A DNA stretch of 7,864 nt from Methylacidiphilum caldifontis (GTDB lineage: Bacteria; Verrucomicrobiota; Verrucomicrobiia; Methylacidiphilales; CAMAQI01): the NCBI GenBank assembly GCA_945860255.1, contig CAMAQI010000103.1, forward strand, positions 1-7,864, read 5' to 3'. The notes under the pieces were generated by a model. It did no database searches. It was not told where the DNA came from and saw only the letters and a list, made by a program, of their open reading frames with translations. Below, piece after piece: positions 1-6,676 of this stretch. Position 1 is the first letter of the stretch. Every line of letters begins with the position of its first letter. The position numbers and the translations under genes are program-made.

Positions 1-326
1 AGAACCATTCCACCGATCATCTGAACATCATAGGGGAGCATCTCCCAAACCATCTCTTGACCACGAACTTTAAAGGCTTTGCGTGATTCCGTAAAACGAC
101 GACAGGTATTTTTAACCGTGGCAAAGGCCTCAGGAAGAATTTGATCCAAGGTCTCCCCTTGGGAAAGGCGTTTTTTAAACTCCTCCGTTTTTGCAATCAA
201 TTCCAAGTCGGAAAGAGCACGATAACCCTCTTCAATTTGATTGATCTTTTGAACGATCGGAAGAAGTTTGGTGACTTCACGTTGATTTTTCGTGCCGAGA
301 AATTTTTTAAGGATCCACTGAAACAT
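1..326 (-). CDS. secA: Protein translocase ATPase SecA, N-terminal fragment (cut by window edge)
   Basis: SecA is the cytoplasmic ATPase motor that pushes preproteins through the SecYEG channel. Only the first 108 codons are present; the gene runs off the left edge with no stop. Reading leftward from ATG at 326-324, the protein opens with a short amphipathic, Lys-rich helix (residues 1-14, including KKFLGTKNQRE), as SecA proteins do. A helical region follows with the family pattern TEEFKKRL (47-54), GETLDQILPEAFA (57-69) and WEMLPYDVQMIGGMV (94-108). This last segment contains the Q-motif glutamine (Q102) that lies just before the Walker A loop, which would sit beyond the edge. No strong Shine-Dalgarno sequence precedes the start (AGG about 14 bases upstream). 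The gene is divergent from the nuo operon. Identification is by recognisable SecA N-terminal motifs; the W-x-M-x-PYDVQ form resembles that of PVC-group bacteria as I remember it. Confidence 0.93.
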   Translation of the reverse strand, partial: MFQWILKKFLGTKNQREVTKLLPIVQKINQIEEGYRALSDLELIAKTEEFKKRLSQGETLDQILPEAFATVKNTCRRFTESRKAFKVRGQEMVWEMLPYDVQMIGGMV

Positions 327-463
327 AGGCTGGAAACCTAGCGGGACTTTTTAAACTTGTCTCTCATAAAATAAATCAATCGAAGTTCACTCGCACTTCA
401 TCGATTTTGAAATATTTTTCCTTTTCTCCTTGTCGAATCAGGAACCAATACTAGCCTCCATCC
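327..463. promoter_or_regulatory. Divergent intergenic region between secA and nuoB; probable promoters for both
   Basis: This is the only sizeable gap before the nuo genes, so it should carry the operon promoter and, on the other strand, the secA promoter. It is AT-rich. No good sigma70-type pair with correct spacing is visible for nuoB. On the minus strand a weak candidate for secA is TTGATT at about 374-379 with TTTAAA 18 bases further on, only a partial match. An imperfect inverted repeat occupies 378-406: AATCGAAGT pairs with ACT-TCA-TCGATT, with a three-base bulge and an eight-base loop. It could be an operator or a 5' leader hairpin. The role is inferred from position, not from a recognised site. 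Confidence 0.45.
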
Positions 464-985
464 ATGGTTCACGGAAAAGAGGAAATCACCTACAATTCTA
501 AAGTCGAGGGGAACGTGGTCATGACCACCGTCGACGCTGCTGTTAACTGGATGCGAAAAAACTCGCTCTGGCCAATGCCCATGGGTCTAGCCTGTTGCGC
601 GATTGAACTCATGGCCGCCGCCAGTTCTCGCTATGATATCTCCCGTTTCGGTGCCGAGGTGATGCGATTCTCCCCACGTCAATCCGATCTTCTGATTGTG
701 GCAGGAACAGTCACTTATAAAATGGCTCTCTCGGTCAAACGAATCTACGATCAAATGCCAGAACCAAAATGGGTCATCGCCATGGGGGCTTGTGCTAGTT
801 CGGGAGGAATGTATCGCAGTTACGCCGTTCTCCAAGGAATCGATCAACTGATTCCGGTCGATGTTTATATTTCCGGCTGCCCTCCCCGTCCTGAGGCACT
901 CCTCGAAGGACTGATGAGACTCCAAGCCAAAATCCAAAACGAGAAATCGATGGAAAATCAATTCGTCACCGAAACGGTGAACTAA
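464..985 (+). CDS. nuoB: NADH-quinone oxidoreductase subunit B (complex I, cluster N2)
   Basis: NuoB carries the terminal [4Fe-4S] cluster N2, which passes electrons to quinone at the interface with NuoD and the membrane arm. The 173-residue protein has the family core: NSLWPMPMGLACCAIELM (residues 33-50), a GACASSGGMY motif (108-117) and YISGCPPRPEALLEGL (135-150). The four N2 ligands are visible as the adjacent pair C44-C45 plus C110 and C139. The start at 464 gives a normal-length N-terminus for the family; M20 is an alternative preceded by GAGGGG but would trim the N-terminus unusually short. No Shine-Dalgarno sequence is seen before 464. It is the first gene of the operon here: nuoA, which normally precedes nuoB, is absent, and a divergent secA lies upstream. 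Seventeen bases separate it from nuoC. The assignment is firm. Confidence 0.97.
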   Translation: MVHGKEEITYNSKVEGNVVMTTVDAAVNWMRKNSLWPMPMGLACCAIELMAAASSRYDISRFGAEVMRFSPRQSDLLIVAGTVTYKMALSVKRIYDQMPEPKWVIAMGACASSGGMYRSYAVLQGIDQLIPVDVYISGCPPRPEALLEGLMRLQAKIQNEKSMENQFVTETVN

Positions 986-1002
986 TCTTAAAAACACCGT
1001 TT

Positions 1003-1575
1003 ATGCCTACCTCACAAGAAACAATTCAAGCGATCGCCACTCGATTCACCGGTCAAACAGCCTCCCCCGTCGAATTCCGAGGAGAATGGACAATTAATGT
1101 CAATCTTGAGATCATTCAAGAGGTCGCTAAATTCTTGAAAAATGAGCTTCATTATAAGTTCCTCCTCGATATCTGTAGTCTCGATCACCAAGATCAAGAG
1201 CCGCGATTCGAAGTCGTTTACGAGTTCTATCATCTCCATGAAAAAAATCATGTTCGCGTCAAAACGAAAGTCGCTGAAGAGATCGAAGTCCCGACATTAA
1301 GTTCTGTCTATCGTACCGCCAACTGGCATGAACGGGAGATTTACGATATGATGGGAATCCGCTTTAAAGATCACCCCGATCTTCGTCGTATCCTCATGTG
1401 GGACGGCTATCCGTTCTACCCGCTCCGCAAAGAGTTCCCGCTTGAAGGAAAACCGAGTGACCTCACCGAAGTCGCCTTTACCCGTGTCGCTCCGCTTGAA
1501 GGGGGACCTTATGTCACGACAAACGAACTGCATAGTGGCGACCGCGAACCCCGTTCGAAAGCCCCTCAACTTTAA
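1003..1575 (+). CDS. nuoC: NADH-quinone oxidoreductase subunit C (30 kDa subunit)
   Basis: NuoC is a cofactor-free structural subunit of the quinone-reducing module that packs against NuoD and NuoB. The 190-residue protein shows the 30-kDa subunit signature: WHEREIYDMMGIRF (108-121), followed by HPDLRRILMWDGYPFYPLRKE (124-144, key residues H124, P125, D126, R128, R129 and the PLRKE end). The N-terminal half has the usual mixed alpha/beta character with the LLDICSLD stretch. It is a separate subunit, not fused to NuoD as in E. coli. The C-terminal tail after the signature is polar and ends with a basic stretch. The start has no visible Shine-Dalgarno sequence; translation may depend on coupling with nuoB, 17 bases upstream. 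nuoD follows after 14 bases. Confidence 0.96.
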   Translation: MPTSQETIQAIATRFTGQTASPVEFRGEWTINVNLEIIQEVAKFLKNELHYKFLLDICSLDHQDQEPRFEVVYEFYHLHEKNHVRVKTKVAEEIEVPTLSSVYRTANWHEREIYDMMGIRFKDHPDLRRILMWDGYPFYPLRKEFPLEGKPSDLTEVAFTRVAPLEGGPYVTTNELHSGDREPRSKAPQL

Positions 1576-1589
1576 TAATCATCTTTTTT

Positions 1590-2819
1590 ATGGCAACCTC
1601 CACGATCGCTTTTGAGAAACCCGACAGTGCCTCCACTTTTGCCCAAGCGGCAGAGGATGGTAAACTGATTTTAAACATGGGTCCCTCCCACCCCAGTACT
1701 CACGGAGTGCTCCGCATTCTTTTAGAGATGGACGGGGAGATCGTCACCAAAGCAGATCCCGATCTCGGCTATCTCCATCGGGGAGATGAAAAAATCGCAG
1801 AGAACATGACCTATAATCAGTTCGTTCCGTACACCGATCGACTCGATTATCTCGCCCCCCTCGCCAATAACGTCGCTTACGCTCTTGCTGTCGAAAAATT
1901 GATGGGTTGGGACGTTCCTCCTCGCTGTAAGGCAATTCGGGTCATCTGCTGCGAACTCGCTCGAATCTCCGCCCATCTTCTCGGCCTCGGGGCCTTTGCC
2001 ATGGATTGCGGAGCGATCACGGTATTCATGTACACCTTCAACGAACGTGAAAAAATTTACAATCTGATCGAAAAACTCACCGGGGCACGTTTCACCACCA
2101 GCTATACTCGCGTCGGTGGACTTACCCGAGATCTTCCTCCCGGATTTATCGAAGAGGCACAGGCCTTTGTCGCTCAATTCTGGGCAAAGATCGATGAGCT
2201 CGATAACCTTCTCTCTCGTAACCGAATTTTCGTTGATCGAACAAAAGATATCGGCATCATCACTAAAGAAGAGGCGATCGATTTCGGTCTCACAGGCCCC
2301 AATCTCCGTGGCAGCGGGGTCGATTACGATGTCCGTAAAGCCAATCCTTATTCTGGCTACGAAAACTATCAATTCGATATCCCCATCGGTTCCGCTGGCG
2401 ACTGTTATGATCGTTACCTCGTACGCGTCGAAGAGATGCGCCAAAGTTGCCGAATCCTCGAACAGGTCCTTGCCAAAGTTCCAGAGGGTCCATTTTTCTA
2501 CAGCGACGGCAAAAGCTATCTACCGACGAAAGACAAAGTTCTCACCAAGATGGAGGAGCTCATCCATCAATTCATGATCGTCACCGAAGGGATTAATGCC
2601 CCGAAGGGAGAGGTCTACTTTGGAGCAGAAAATCCCAAAGGAGAACTCGGCTTCTATATCAACAGTATCGGCGGCGGTGTTCCTTACCGTCTCAAGATCC
2701 GAGCCCCATCCTTCGTGAATCTCTCAATCCTCTCCAAGATTGCTCCGGGTCATATGATGAGCGACATCATTGCAATTCTCGGAAGCCTCGACTTCGTCAT
2801 GGGTGAATGCGACAGGTAA
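1590..2819 (+). CDS. nuoD: NADH-quinone oxidoreductase subunit D (49 kDa subunit)
   Basis: NuoD forms the quinone-reduction pocket together with NuoB; it descends from the large subunit of NiFe hydrogenases but has lost the metal-site cysteines. At 409 residues it has the family's standard length. Key landmarks are GPSHPSTHGVLR (31-42), GYLHRGDEKIAE (60-71), PYTDRLDYL (80-88), an IGSAGDCYDRYLVR block near 266-279, and the C-terminal end APGHMMSD...MGECDR. H38 and Y87, the two residues that hold the quinone head group in Thermus numbering, fall at exactly the same positions here. No hydrogenase-type CxxC pairs occur at the ends, as expected. The start at ATG 1590 has a run of T immediately before it and no Shine-Dalgarno sequence. 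The stop is followed after three bases by the start of the lipoprotein gene. Confidence 0.97.
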   Translation: MATSTIAFEKPDSASTFAQAAEDGKLILNMGPSHPSTHGVLRILLEMDGEIVTKADPDLGYLHRGDEKIAENMTYNQFVPYTDRLDYLAPLANNVAYALAVEKLMGWDVPPRCKAIRVICCELARISAHLLGLGAFAMDCGAITVFMYTFNEREKIYNLIEKLTGARFTTSYTRVGGLTRDLPPGFIEEAQAFVAQFWAKIDELDNLLSRNRIFVDRTKDIGIITKEEAIDFGLTGPNLRGSGVDYDVRKANPYSGYENYQFDIPIGSAGDCYDRYLVRVEEMRQSCRILEQVLAKVPEGPFFYSDGKSYLPTKDKVLTKMEELIHQFMIVTEGINAPKGEVYFGAENPKGELGFYINSIGGGVPYRLKIRAPSFVNLSILSKIAPGHMMSDIIAILGSLDFVMGECDR

Positions 2820-2822
2820 TGG

Positions 2823-3134
2823 ATGGATCGAATGAACTCCTCCTTTTCATTTCGCCTCCTTTCACTTCTCGCGCTCCTGCTGTTTGCCGGCACCTTCATC
2901 ACCGCCTGTTCCAAATCAGGAAATGAAAAGTTAACGGCGGTGAATCTCGATCGGGTGACGGTTGGAATGAAGAAAATAGAGGTTAAAGAGATCCTCGGAG
3001 AGCCGAATCGAATCGAAACAGGACAATTCACTTTACTAGAGAAAACAACCTACTATTACGAATCTGGCAAGGCGAAGGTGACCGTCACCCTCCTCAACGA
3101 TGCCGTGGTCAGTAAAGATGGGTCTTTCAACTAA
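2823..3134 (+). CDS. Small lipoprotein with SmpA/BamE-like fold, inside the nuo operon
   Basis: The 103-residue protein has a classic type II signal peptide. It shows a positive N-terminus (R3, R11), a hydrophobic stretch rich in Leu at 12-26, and lipobox I-T-A-C with the lipidated cysteine at C29. Serine at +2 predicts outer-membrane sorting if the E. coli Lol rule applies. The mature part is only about 75 residues and contains NLDRVTVGMKKIEVKEILGEPNR (41-63), with key pattern G48-M49, V54, I57-L58-G59 and P61. This is the GM-x-x-x-EV-x-x-ILG-x-P motif of the SmpA/OmlA (BamE) and DUF3862-type families, followed by aromatic beta-strand sequence (TTYYYESGKAKVTV). The start is three bases after the nuoD stop; M4 (2832) is an alternative start. 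The function is not known. BamE itself belongs to outer-membrane protein assembly, but the motif is shared by many unrelated small lipoproteins, so I do not call it bamE. Placement between nuoD and nuoE is unusual. Confidence 0.85.
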   Translation: MDRMNSSFSFRLLSLLALLLFAGTFITACSKSGNEKLTAVNLDRVTVGMKKIEVKEILGEPNRIETGQFTLLEKTTYYYESGKAKVTVTLLNDAVVSKDGSFN

Positions 3135-3149
3135 AAACAGGGATAAGCA

Positions 3150-3647
3150 ATGAGTTGCGAGTTTAAAATCAGCCAAGAATTTGAGAAAAAAGTAGATGAG
3201 ACAATCACTCACTACCCTGTCTCTAAAAGAAGTGCTTCACTTCCCCTTCTCCATTTATGGCAAGAGGAATTCGGTTACGTTTCCAATCAAGGAGTCGAAT
3301 GGATCGCCGCTAAACTCGATCTACAACCGATCAATGTTTTTGAACTCGTCACATTCTATCCGATGTTCCGTGATAAACTGGCCGGTAAAATCCAGTTTCG
3401 GGTCTGTCGCACCCTCTCCTGTGCGCTTGCGGGAGGATACGAACTTTTCGATCACCTCAAAAAGAGCTGCCAAATCGAAGGGGATGGGCATCATGGTCCG
3501 GCCGTCAGTGCGGATGGGAAATATTCGATTGAATTCGTGGAATGCCTGGCCTCTTGCGGTACCGGCCCGGTCTTGATGATCAACGACGACTTCCATGAAA
3601 ACGTCTCCAACGACAAAGCGAACGAGCTCGTCAAAAAATACGGATAA
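3150..3647 (+). CDS. nuoE: NADH-quinone oxidoreductase subunit E (24 kDa subunit, cluster N1a)
   Basis: NuoE is part of the NADH-dehydrogenase tip of complex I and carries the [2Fe-2S] cluster N1a next to the FMN in NuoF. The 165-residue protein has an N-terminal helical bundle containing the conserved LPLLHLWQEEFGYVS stretch (31-45) and VFELVTFYPMF (63-73). A thioredoxin-like domain follows with the four cluster ligands in the family spacing: C86-x4-C91 and C132-x3-C136. A moderately good Shine-Dalgarno sequence (AGGGA at 3139-3143, six bases from the ATG) fixes the start. It is separated from the lipoprotein gene by 15 bases and from nuoF by only 5, typical for the co-translated NuoE/NuoF pair. 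Confidence 0.97.
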   Translation: MSCEFKISQEFEKKVDETITHYPVSKRSASLPLLHLWQEEFGYVSNQGVEWIAAKLDLQPINVFELVTFYPMFRDKLAGKIQFRVCRTLSCALAGGYELFDHLKKSCQIEGDGHHGPAVSADGKYSIEFVECLASCGTGPVLMINDDFHENVSNDKANELVKKYG

Positions 3648-3652
3648 AGTTT

Positions 3653-4990
3653 ATGGCCATCGCTGAAACACGACTTATTTTTAAACATATCGACTCTCCG
3701 GGTTATACCAACGATATCGACTGCTATATCAAAAACGGAGGCTACACCACTCTCCGTAAGGCAATCACGATGAAAACCGCCGAGATTATCTCCGAGGTAA
3801 AGGCCTCAGGTCTCCGAGGACGAGGCGGTGCCGGATTTCCCACGGGGGTCAAGTGGGGGTTCATCGATCCGTCAAAAAATACGAAACCGGTTTATCTCAT
3901 TTGTAATGCCGACGAATCGGAACCGGGCACTTTTAAAGATCGTCAGATCATTCACAAAGATCCCCATCAATTGATCGAGGGAATGATCATCAGCTGCTTT
4001 GCGAATAACGTGAAGCTGGCCTATCTTTATATTCGCGGCGAATTCCCCGAAGGAGCCAAAATCCTCGAACGCGCCTGCGACGAGGCCCGCCAAAAAAACT
4101 TACTCGGAAAAAATATCCTCGGAACTGGCTATGATCTTGAGATCTATATCCATCGCGGAGCTGGGGCTTACATCTGCGGGGAAGAGACAGGACTGATCGA
4201 ATCTCTCGAAGGGAAACGAGCCTATCCACGAATCAAACCTCCTTACTTTCCGGCTGTTCTCGGACTCTATATGTGTCCGACGATCGTGAATAATGTCGAG
4301 ACCCTCTGTAACGTCATCCACATCCTCCAAATGGGAGGAGCGAACTTCGCAAAACTCGGAAAACCGAACAACACCGGAACTCGTGTCCTTTGCGTGAGTG
4401 GCGATGTTGTCAAGCCAGGGTACTATGAATTCGAAGTCGGCGCCTTAACTCTCGGTCAATTGATCTACGACGTTTGTGGCGGAATTAAAAACGGCAAAAA
4501 ACTGAAAGCGATCATCCCCGGAGGCTCCTCGGCGAAGGTCCTTAAGGCCGGCGAACGCTATAAGATCAAACAGAAGCAAGCCGATGGAACGATGGCGGAC
4601 GTTGAAATTGCCCTCGAAGATATCCCGATGGATTTTGATACCATGGCCGCAGTCGGTTCGATGGCAGGTTCAGGCGGAGTCATCGTGATGGATGAGACTC
4701 GCAGTATGCCGGACTGTTTAGCGAATATCTCTGAATTTTACGCCCATGAATCTTGCGGTCAATGTACCCCTTGCCGAGAAGGCTCTCTCTGGATGAAAAA
4801 AATCACGAGCCGAATTCGCGATGGCAAAGCAAGCGTCGAAGATGTCGGTGTCCTTAAAAATGTTGCCGACAACATTGCTGGTCGGACGATCTGTGCCTTC
4901 GGTGAAGCCTGTTCATGGCCAGTCCAAAGTTTTGTGACTAAATTTAAAGAAGAATTTGAAACCGTTGCTGGCAACGGGGCAAAGAAATAA
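3653..4990 (+). CDS. nuoF: NADH-quinone oxidoreductase subunit F (51 kDa, NADH/FMN site, cluster N3)
   Basis: NuoF binds NADH and FMN and takes the hydride, then passes electrons through [4Fe-4S] cluster N3. The 445-residue protein has the nucleotide and flavin-binding signatures in order: LRGRGGAGFPTGVKW (54-68), NADESEPGTFKDR (85-97), GAGAYICGEETGLIESLEGK (about 168-187), then a SLBB-type domain around IIPGGSSAKVL. The C-terminal cluster motif ESCGQCTPCREGS has ligands C368, C371 and C374, and the fourth ligand is C414 in TICAFGEA. The region between the SLBB part and MDFDTMAAVGSM carries a short Lys/Gln-rich stretch (RYKIKQKQADGTM) that is somewhat longer than in the proteins I recall. GGAT just upstream of the ATG serves as a weak ribosome site, overlapping the end of nuoE. 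Twelve bases separate it from nuoG. Confidence 0.97.
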   Translation: MAIAETRLIFKHIDSPGYTNDIDCYIKNGGYTTLRKAITMKTAEIISEVKASGLRGRGGAGFPTGVKWGFIDPSKNTKPVYLICNADESEPGTFKDRQIIHKDPHQLIEGMIISCFANNVKLAYLYIRGEFPEGAKILERACDEARQKNLLGKNILGTGYDLEIYIHRGAGAYICGEETGLIESLEGKRAYPRIKPPYFPAVLGLYMCPTIVNNVETLCNVIHILQMGGANFAKLGKPNNTGTRVLCVSGDVVKPGYYEFEVGALTLGQLIYDVCGGIKNGKKLKAIIPGGSSAKVLKAGERYKIKQKQADGTMADVEIALEDIPMDFDTMAAVGSMAGSGGVIVMDETRSMPDCLANISEFYAHESCGQCTPCREGSLWMKKITSRIRDGKASVEDVGVLKNVADNIAGRTICAFGEACSWPVQSFVTKFKEEFETVAGNGAKK

Positions 4991-4991
4991 C

Positions 4992-4996
4992 GAGGT
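4992..4996 (+). promoter_or_regulatory. Shine-Dalgarno sequence of nuoG
   Basis: GAGGT lies six bases before the ATG at 5003. It is one of only two clear Shine-Dalgarno sequences in the operon (the other precedes nuoE) and supports the first ATG rather than the internal M20 as the nuoG start. Confidence 0.6.
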
Positions 4997-5002
4997 ATCC
5001 CC

Positions 5003-6670
5003 ATGAGCTGCGCTTGTAAAAATCCTTTTAATCACGATATCGCCACTGAAAACACTCCGATGGTCAATGTCCAAATCGACGGTGAGTGGGTTCAAGTTCC
5101 CAAGGGAATGAATATCGTCGCAGCGGCTGAACGATTCTCTAAATTTATCCCTCACTACTGCTATCACCCCAAGCTTTCGGTTGTCGGAAATTGCCGAATG
5201 TGCTTGATCGAAATGGGAACTCCAAAGATGGATGCGAACCGTCAACCGATCCTCGCTGCCGACGGAAAACCGGAAATTGCTTGGATGCCCCGCCCACAAA
5301 TCGGATGTGCTACTCAGGTCTCTGAAGGCATGGGAATTCGCACCGAATCCCCTCTCGTCCAAGAATGTCGAAAAGGGGTCATGGAATTTTTACTCATCAA
5401 TCATCCGCTCGATTGCCCGATCTGCGATCAAGCCGGTGAATGTAAGCTCCAAGAATATTCATTTGAACACGGTCAATCCAACAGTCGCTTCATCGAGGAA
5501 AAGGTCACAAAACCGAAGAATGTCGATATCGGTGAACGAATCGTCCTTGATGACGAACGTTGTATCATGTGCTCCCGCTGTATTCGTTTCTCCAAAGAGT
5601 TCGCCAATGATGATGTCTTAGGCTTCACCCAACGCGGAAGTCATACCACGCTTGCCGTTTATCCGGGAAAACGTCTCGATAACAACTACTCCCTCAATAC
5701 CGTCGATATCTGTCCCGTCGGTGCCTTGACCAGTAAAGATTTCCGTTTCAAAATGCGGGTCTGGTTCCTGAAGGAGACCAAAAGTATCTGCACCGGTTGT
5801 GCGACCGGTTGTAACGTCCTTGTCGGAAGTCGCGAAAACGAAGTCCATCGTTTGACTCCTCGTGAAAACGAAGAGGTCAACTCTCTTTGGATGTGTGATC
5901 AAGGTCGTCTCGGTTTCCATGAGATCCATGAGGATAATCGACTCACCACTCCGCTGATCAACGGCATCAAATCCGATTGGAGCAGTGCCCTCACCCAAAT
6001 CGCCCAACAACTTCACGGTTTCAAACCGGAACAGATCGCCATCATCGCCTCTGCACGGATGACTAATGAGGAGCTTTTCCTTCTCTCTGGACTCCGCAAA
6101 GCCCTCGGCGGTGAAGCGGTCCTTTGTGACGTGATTGAGCGTCTCGGTCAAGCAGATGGAATTCTTCGCAGCGCCGACTTAAATCCAAATAGCAACGGAG
6201 CCAAGCTCCTCGGAATCGCCAATCCCGGAAAACTCAATGAAATCCGATCGGGAGTTTCCAATGGATCGATTCAAGCCCTCTTGATCTTCAATGAAAATGC
6301 GAATGAGGCAGGACTTTCGATTGAATCGTTGAAAAAAACAGCTCTCGTCATCAACGTCGGAATGAGACTCAACGGCGCAGCCCACTTTAATCTCCCCTCC
6401 TCCAGCTTCGCAGAAAAACGGGGAACGATGATCAACGGTAAAGGACGTCTCCAACGTCTCAACCGTGCGATTGCGGCTCCCGATCAAGCCCGAGACGATT
6501 GGGAGATCATTCGAGACCTCAAGGCGGCGATGGGAGGGGGGAATGGAATCCACACCGTCGAAGAGGCCTTCAAAGCGATGGCCGCTGTCATCCCTGCCTT
6601 CAAAGATCTCACGATGAGTAAAGTCGGAGATCTCGGAGTCGAATTAACCCTTTCGTCAGTCCAGTCCTAA
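5003..6670 (+). CDS. nuoG: NADH-quinone oxidoreductase subunit G, short form (clusters N1b, N5, N4, N7)
   Basis: NuoG is the largest peripheral subunit and relays electrons from the NADH tip towards NuoI and NuoB. Ligand sets are complete. The [2Fe-2S] N1b set is C53, C64, C67 and C102. The N5 set is H134, C138, C141 and C147. The N4 set is C187, C190, C193 and C237. The N7 set is C263-x2-C266-x3-C270 and C298. All spacings equal those of the Thermus subunit as I recall them. After about residue 300 comes a molybdopterin-oxidoreductase-like region (WSSALTQIAQQL near 331, ALLIFNENANEAG, then LPSSSFAEKRGTMINGKGRLQ in the C-terminal part) that has no catalytic role. Total length is 555 residues, clearly shorter than the roughly 690-910 usual for the family, with the shortening in this C-terminal domain. 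The N-terminus has an additional Cys pair (C3, C5) of unknown meaning. A good Shine-Dalgarno sequence supports the start. The next gene begins six bases after the stop. Confidence 0.96.
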   Translation: MSCACKNPFNHDIATENTPMVNVQIDGEWVQVPKGMNIVAAAERFSKFIPHYCYHPKLSVVGNCRMCLIEMGTPKMDANRQPILAADGKPEIAWMPRPQIGCATQVSEGMGIRTESPLVQECRKGVMEFLLINHPLDCPICDQAGECKLQEYSFEHGQSNSRFIEEKVTKPKNVDIGERIVLDDERCIMCSRCIRFSKEFANDDVLGFTQRGSHTTLAVYPGKRLDNNYSLNTVDICPVGALTSKDFRFKMRVWFLKETKSICTGCATGCNVLVGSRENEVHRLTPRENEEVNSLWMCDQGRLGFHEIHEDNRLTTPLINGIKSDWSSALTQIAQQLHGFKPEQIAIIASARMTNEELFLLSGLRKALGGEAVLCDVIERLGQADGILRSADLNPNSNGAKLLGIANPGKLNEIRSGVSNGSIQALLIFNENANEAGLSIESLKKTALVINVGMRLNGAAHFNLPSSSFAEKRGTMINGKGRLQRLNRAIAAPDQARDDWEIIRDLKAAMGGGNGIHTVEEAFKAMAAVIPAFKDLTMSKVGDLGVELTLSSVQS

Positions 6671-6676
6671 GTCGGT

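Noticed and set aside
141..341. Plus-strand frame of 66 codons opposite secA
   Set aside because: The minus strand encodes an unmistakable SecA N-terminus through this stretch; the plus-strand peptide has no family features.
1722..2444. Long open frame of 240 codons on the minus strand opposite nuoD
   Set aside because: It lies wholly antisense to a certain nuoD, has no recognisable domain, and is Ile/Asp/Glu-rich as expected from the complement of nuoD codons.
2819..2821. ATG overlapping the nuoD stop (TAATG) as start of the lipoprotein
   Set aside because: It is in a different frame from the signal peptide and lipobox; the in-frame starts are 2823 or 2832.
5618..6151. Minus-strand frame of 177 codons opposite nuoG
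   Set aside because: Antisense to the N4/N7 region of NuoG, whose cysteine pattern is certain; no domain or ribosome site supports it.
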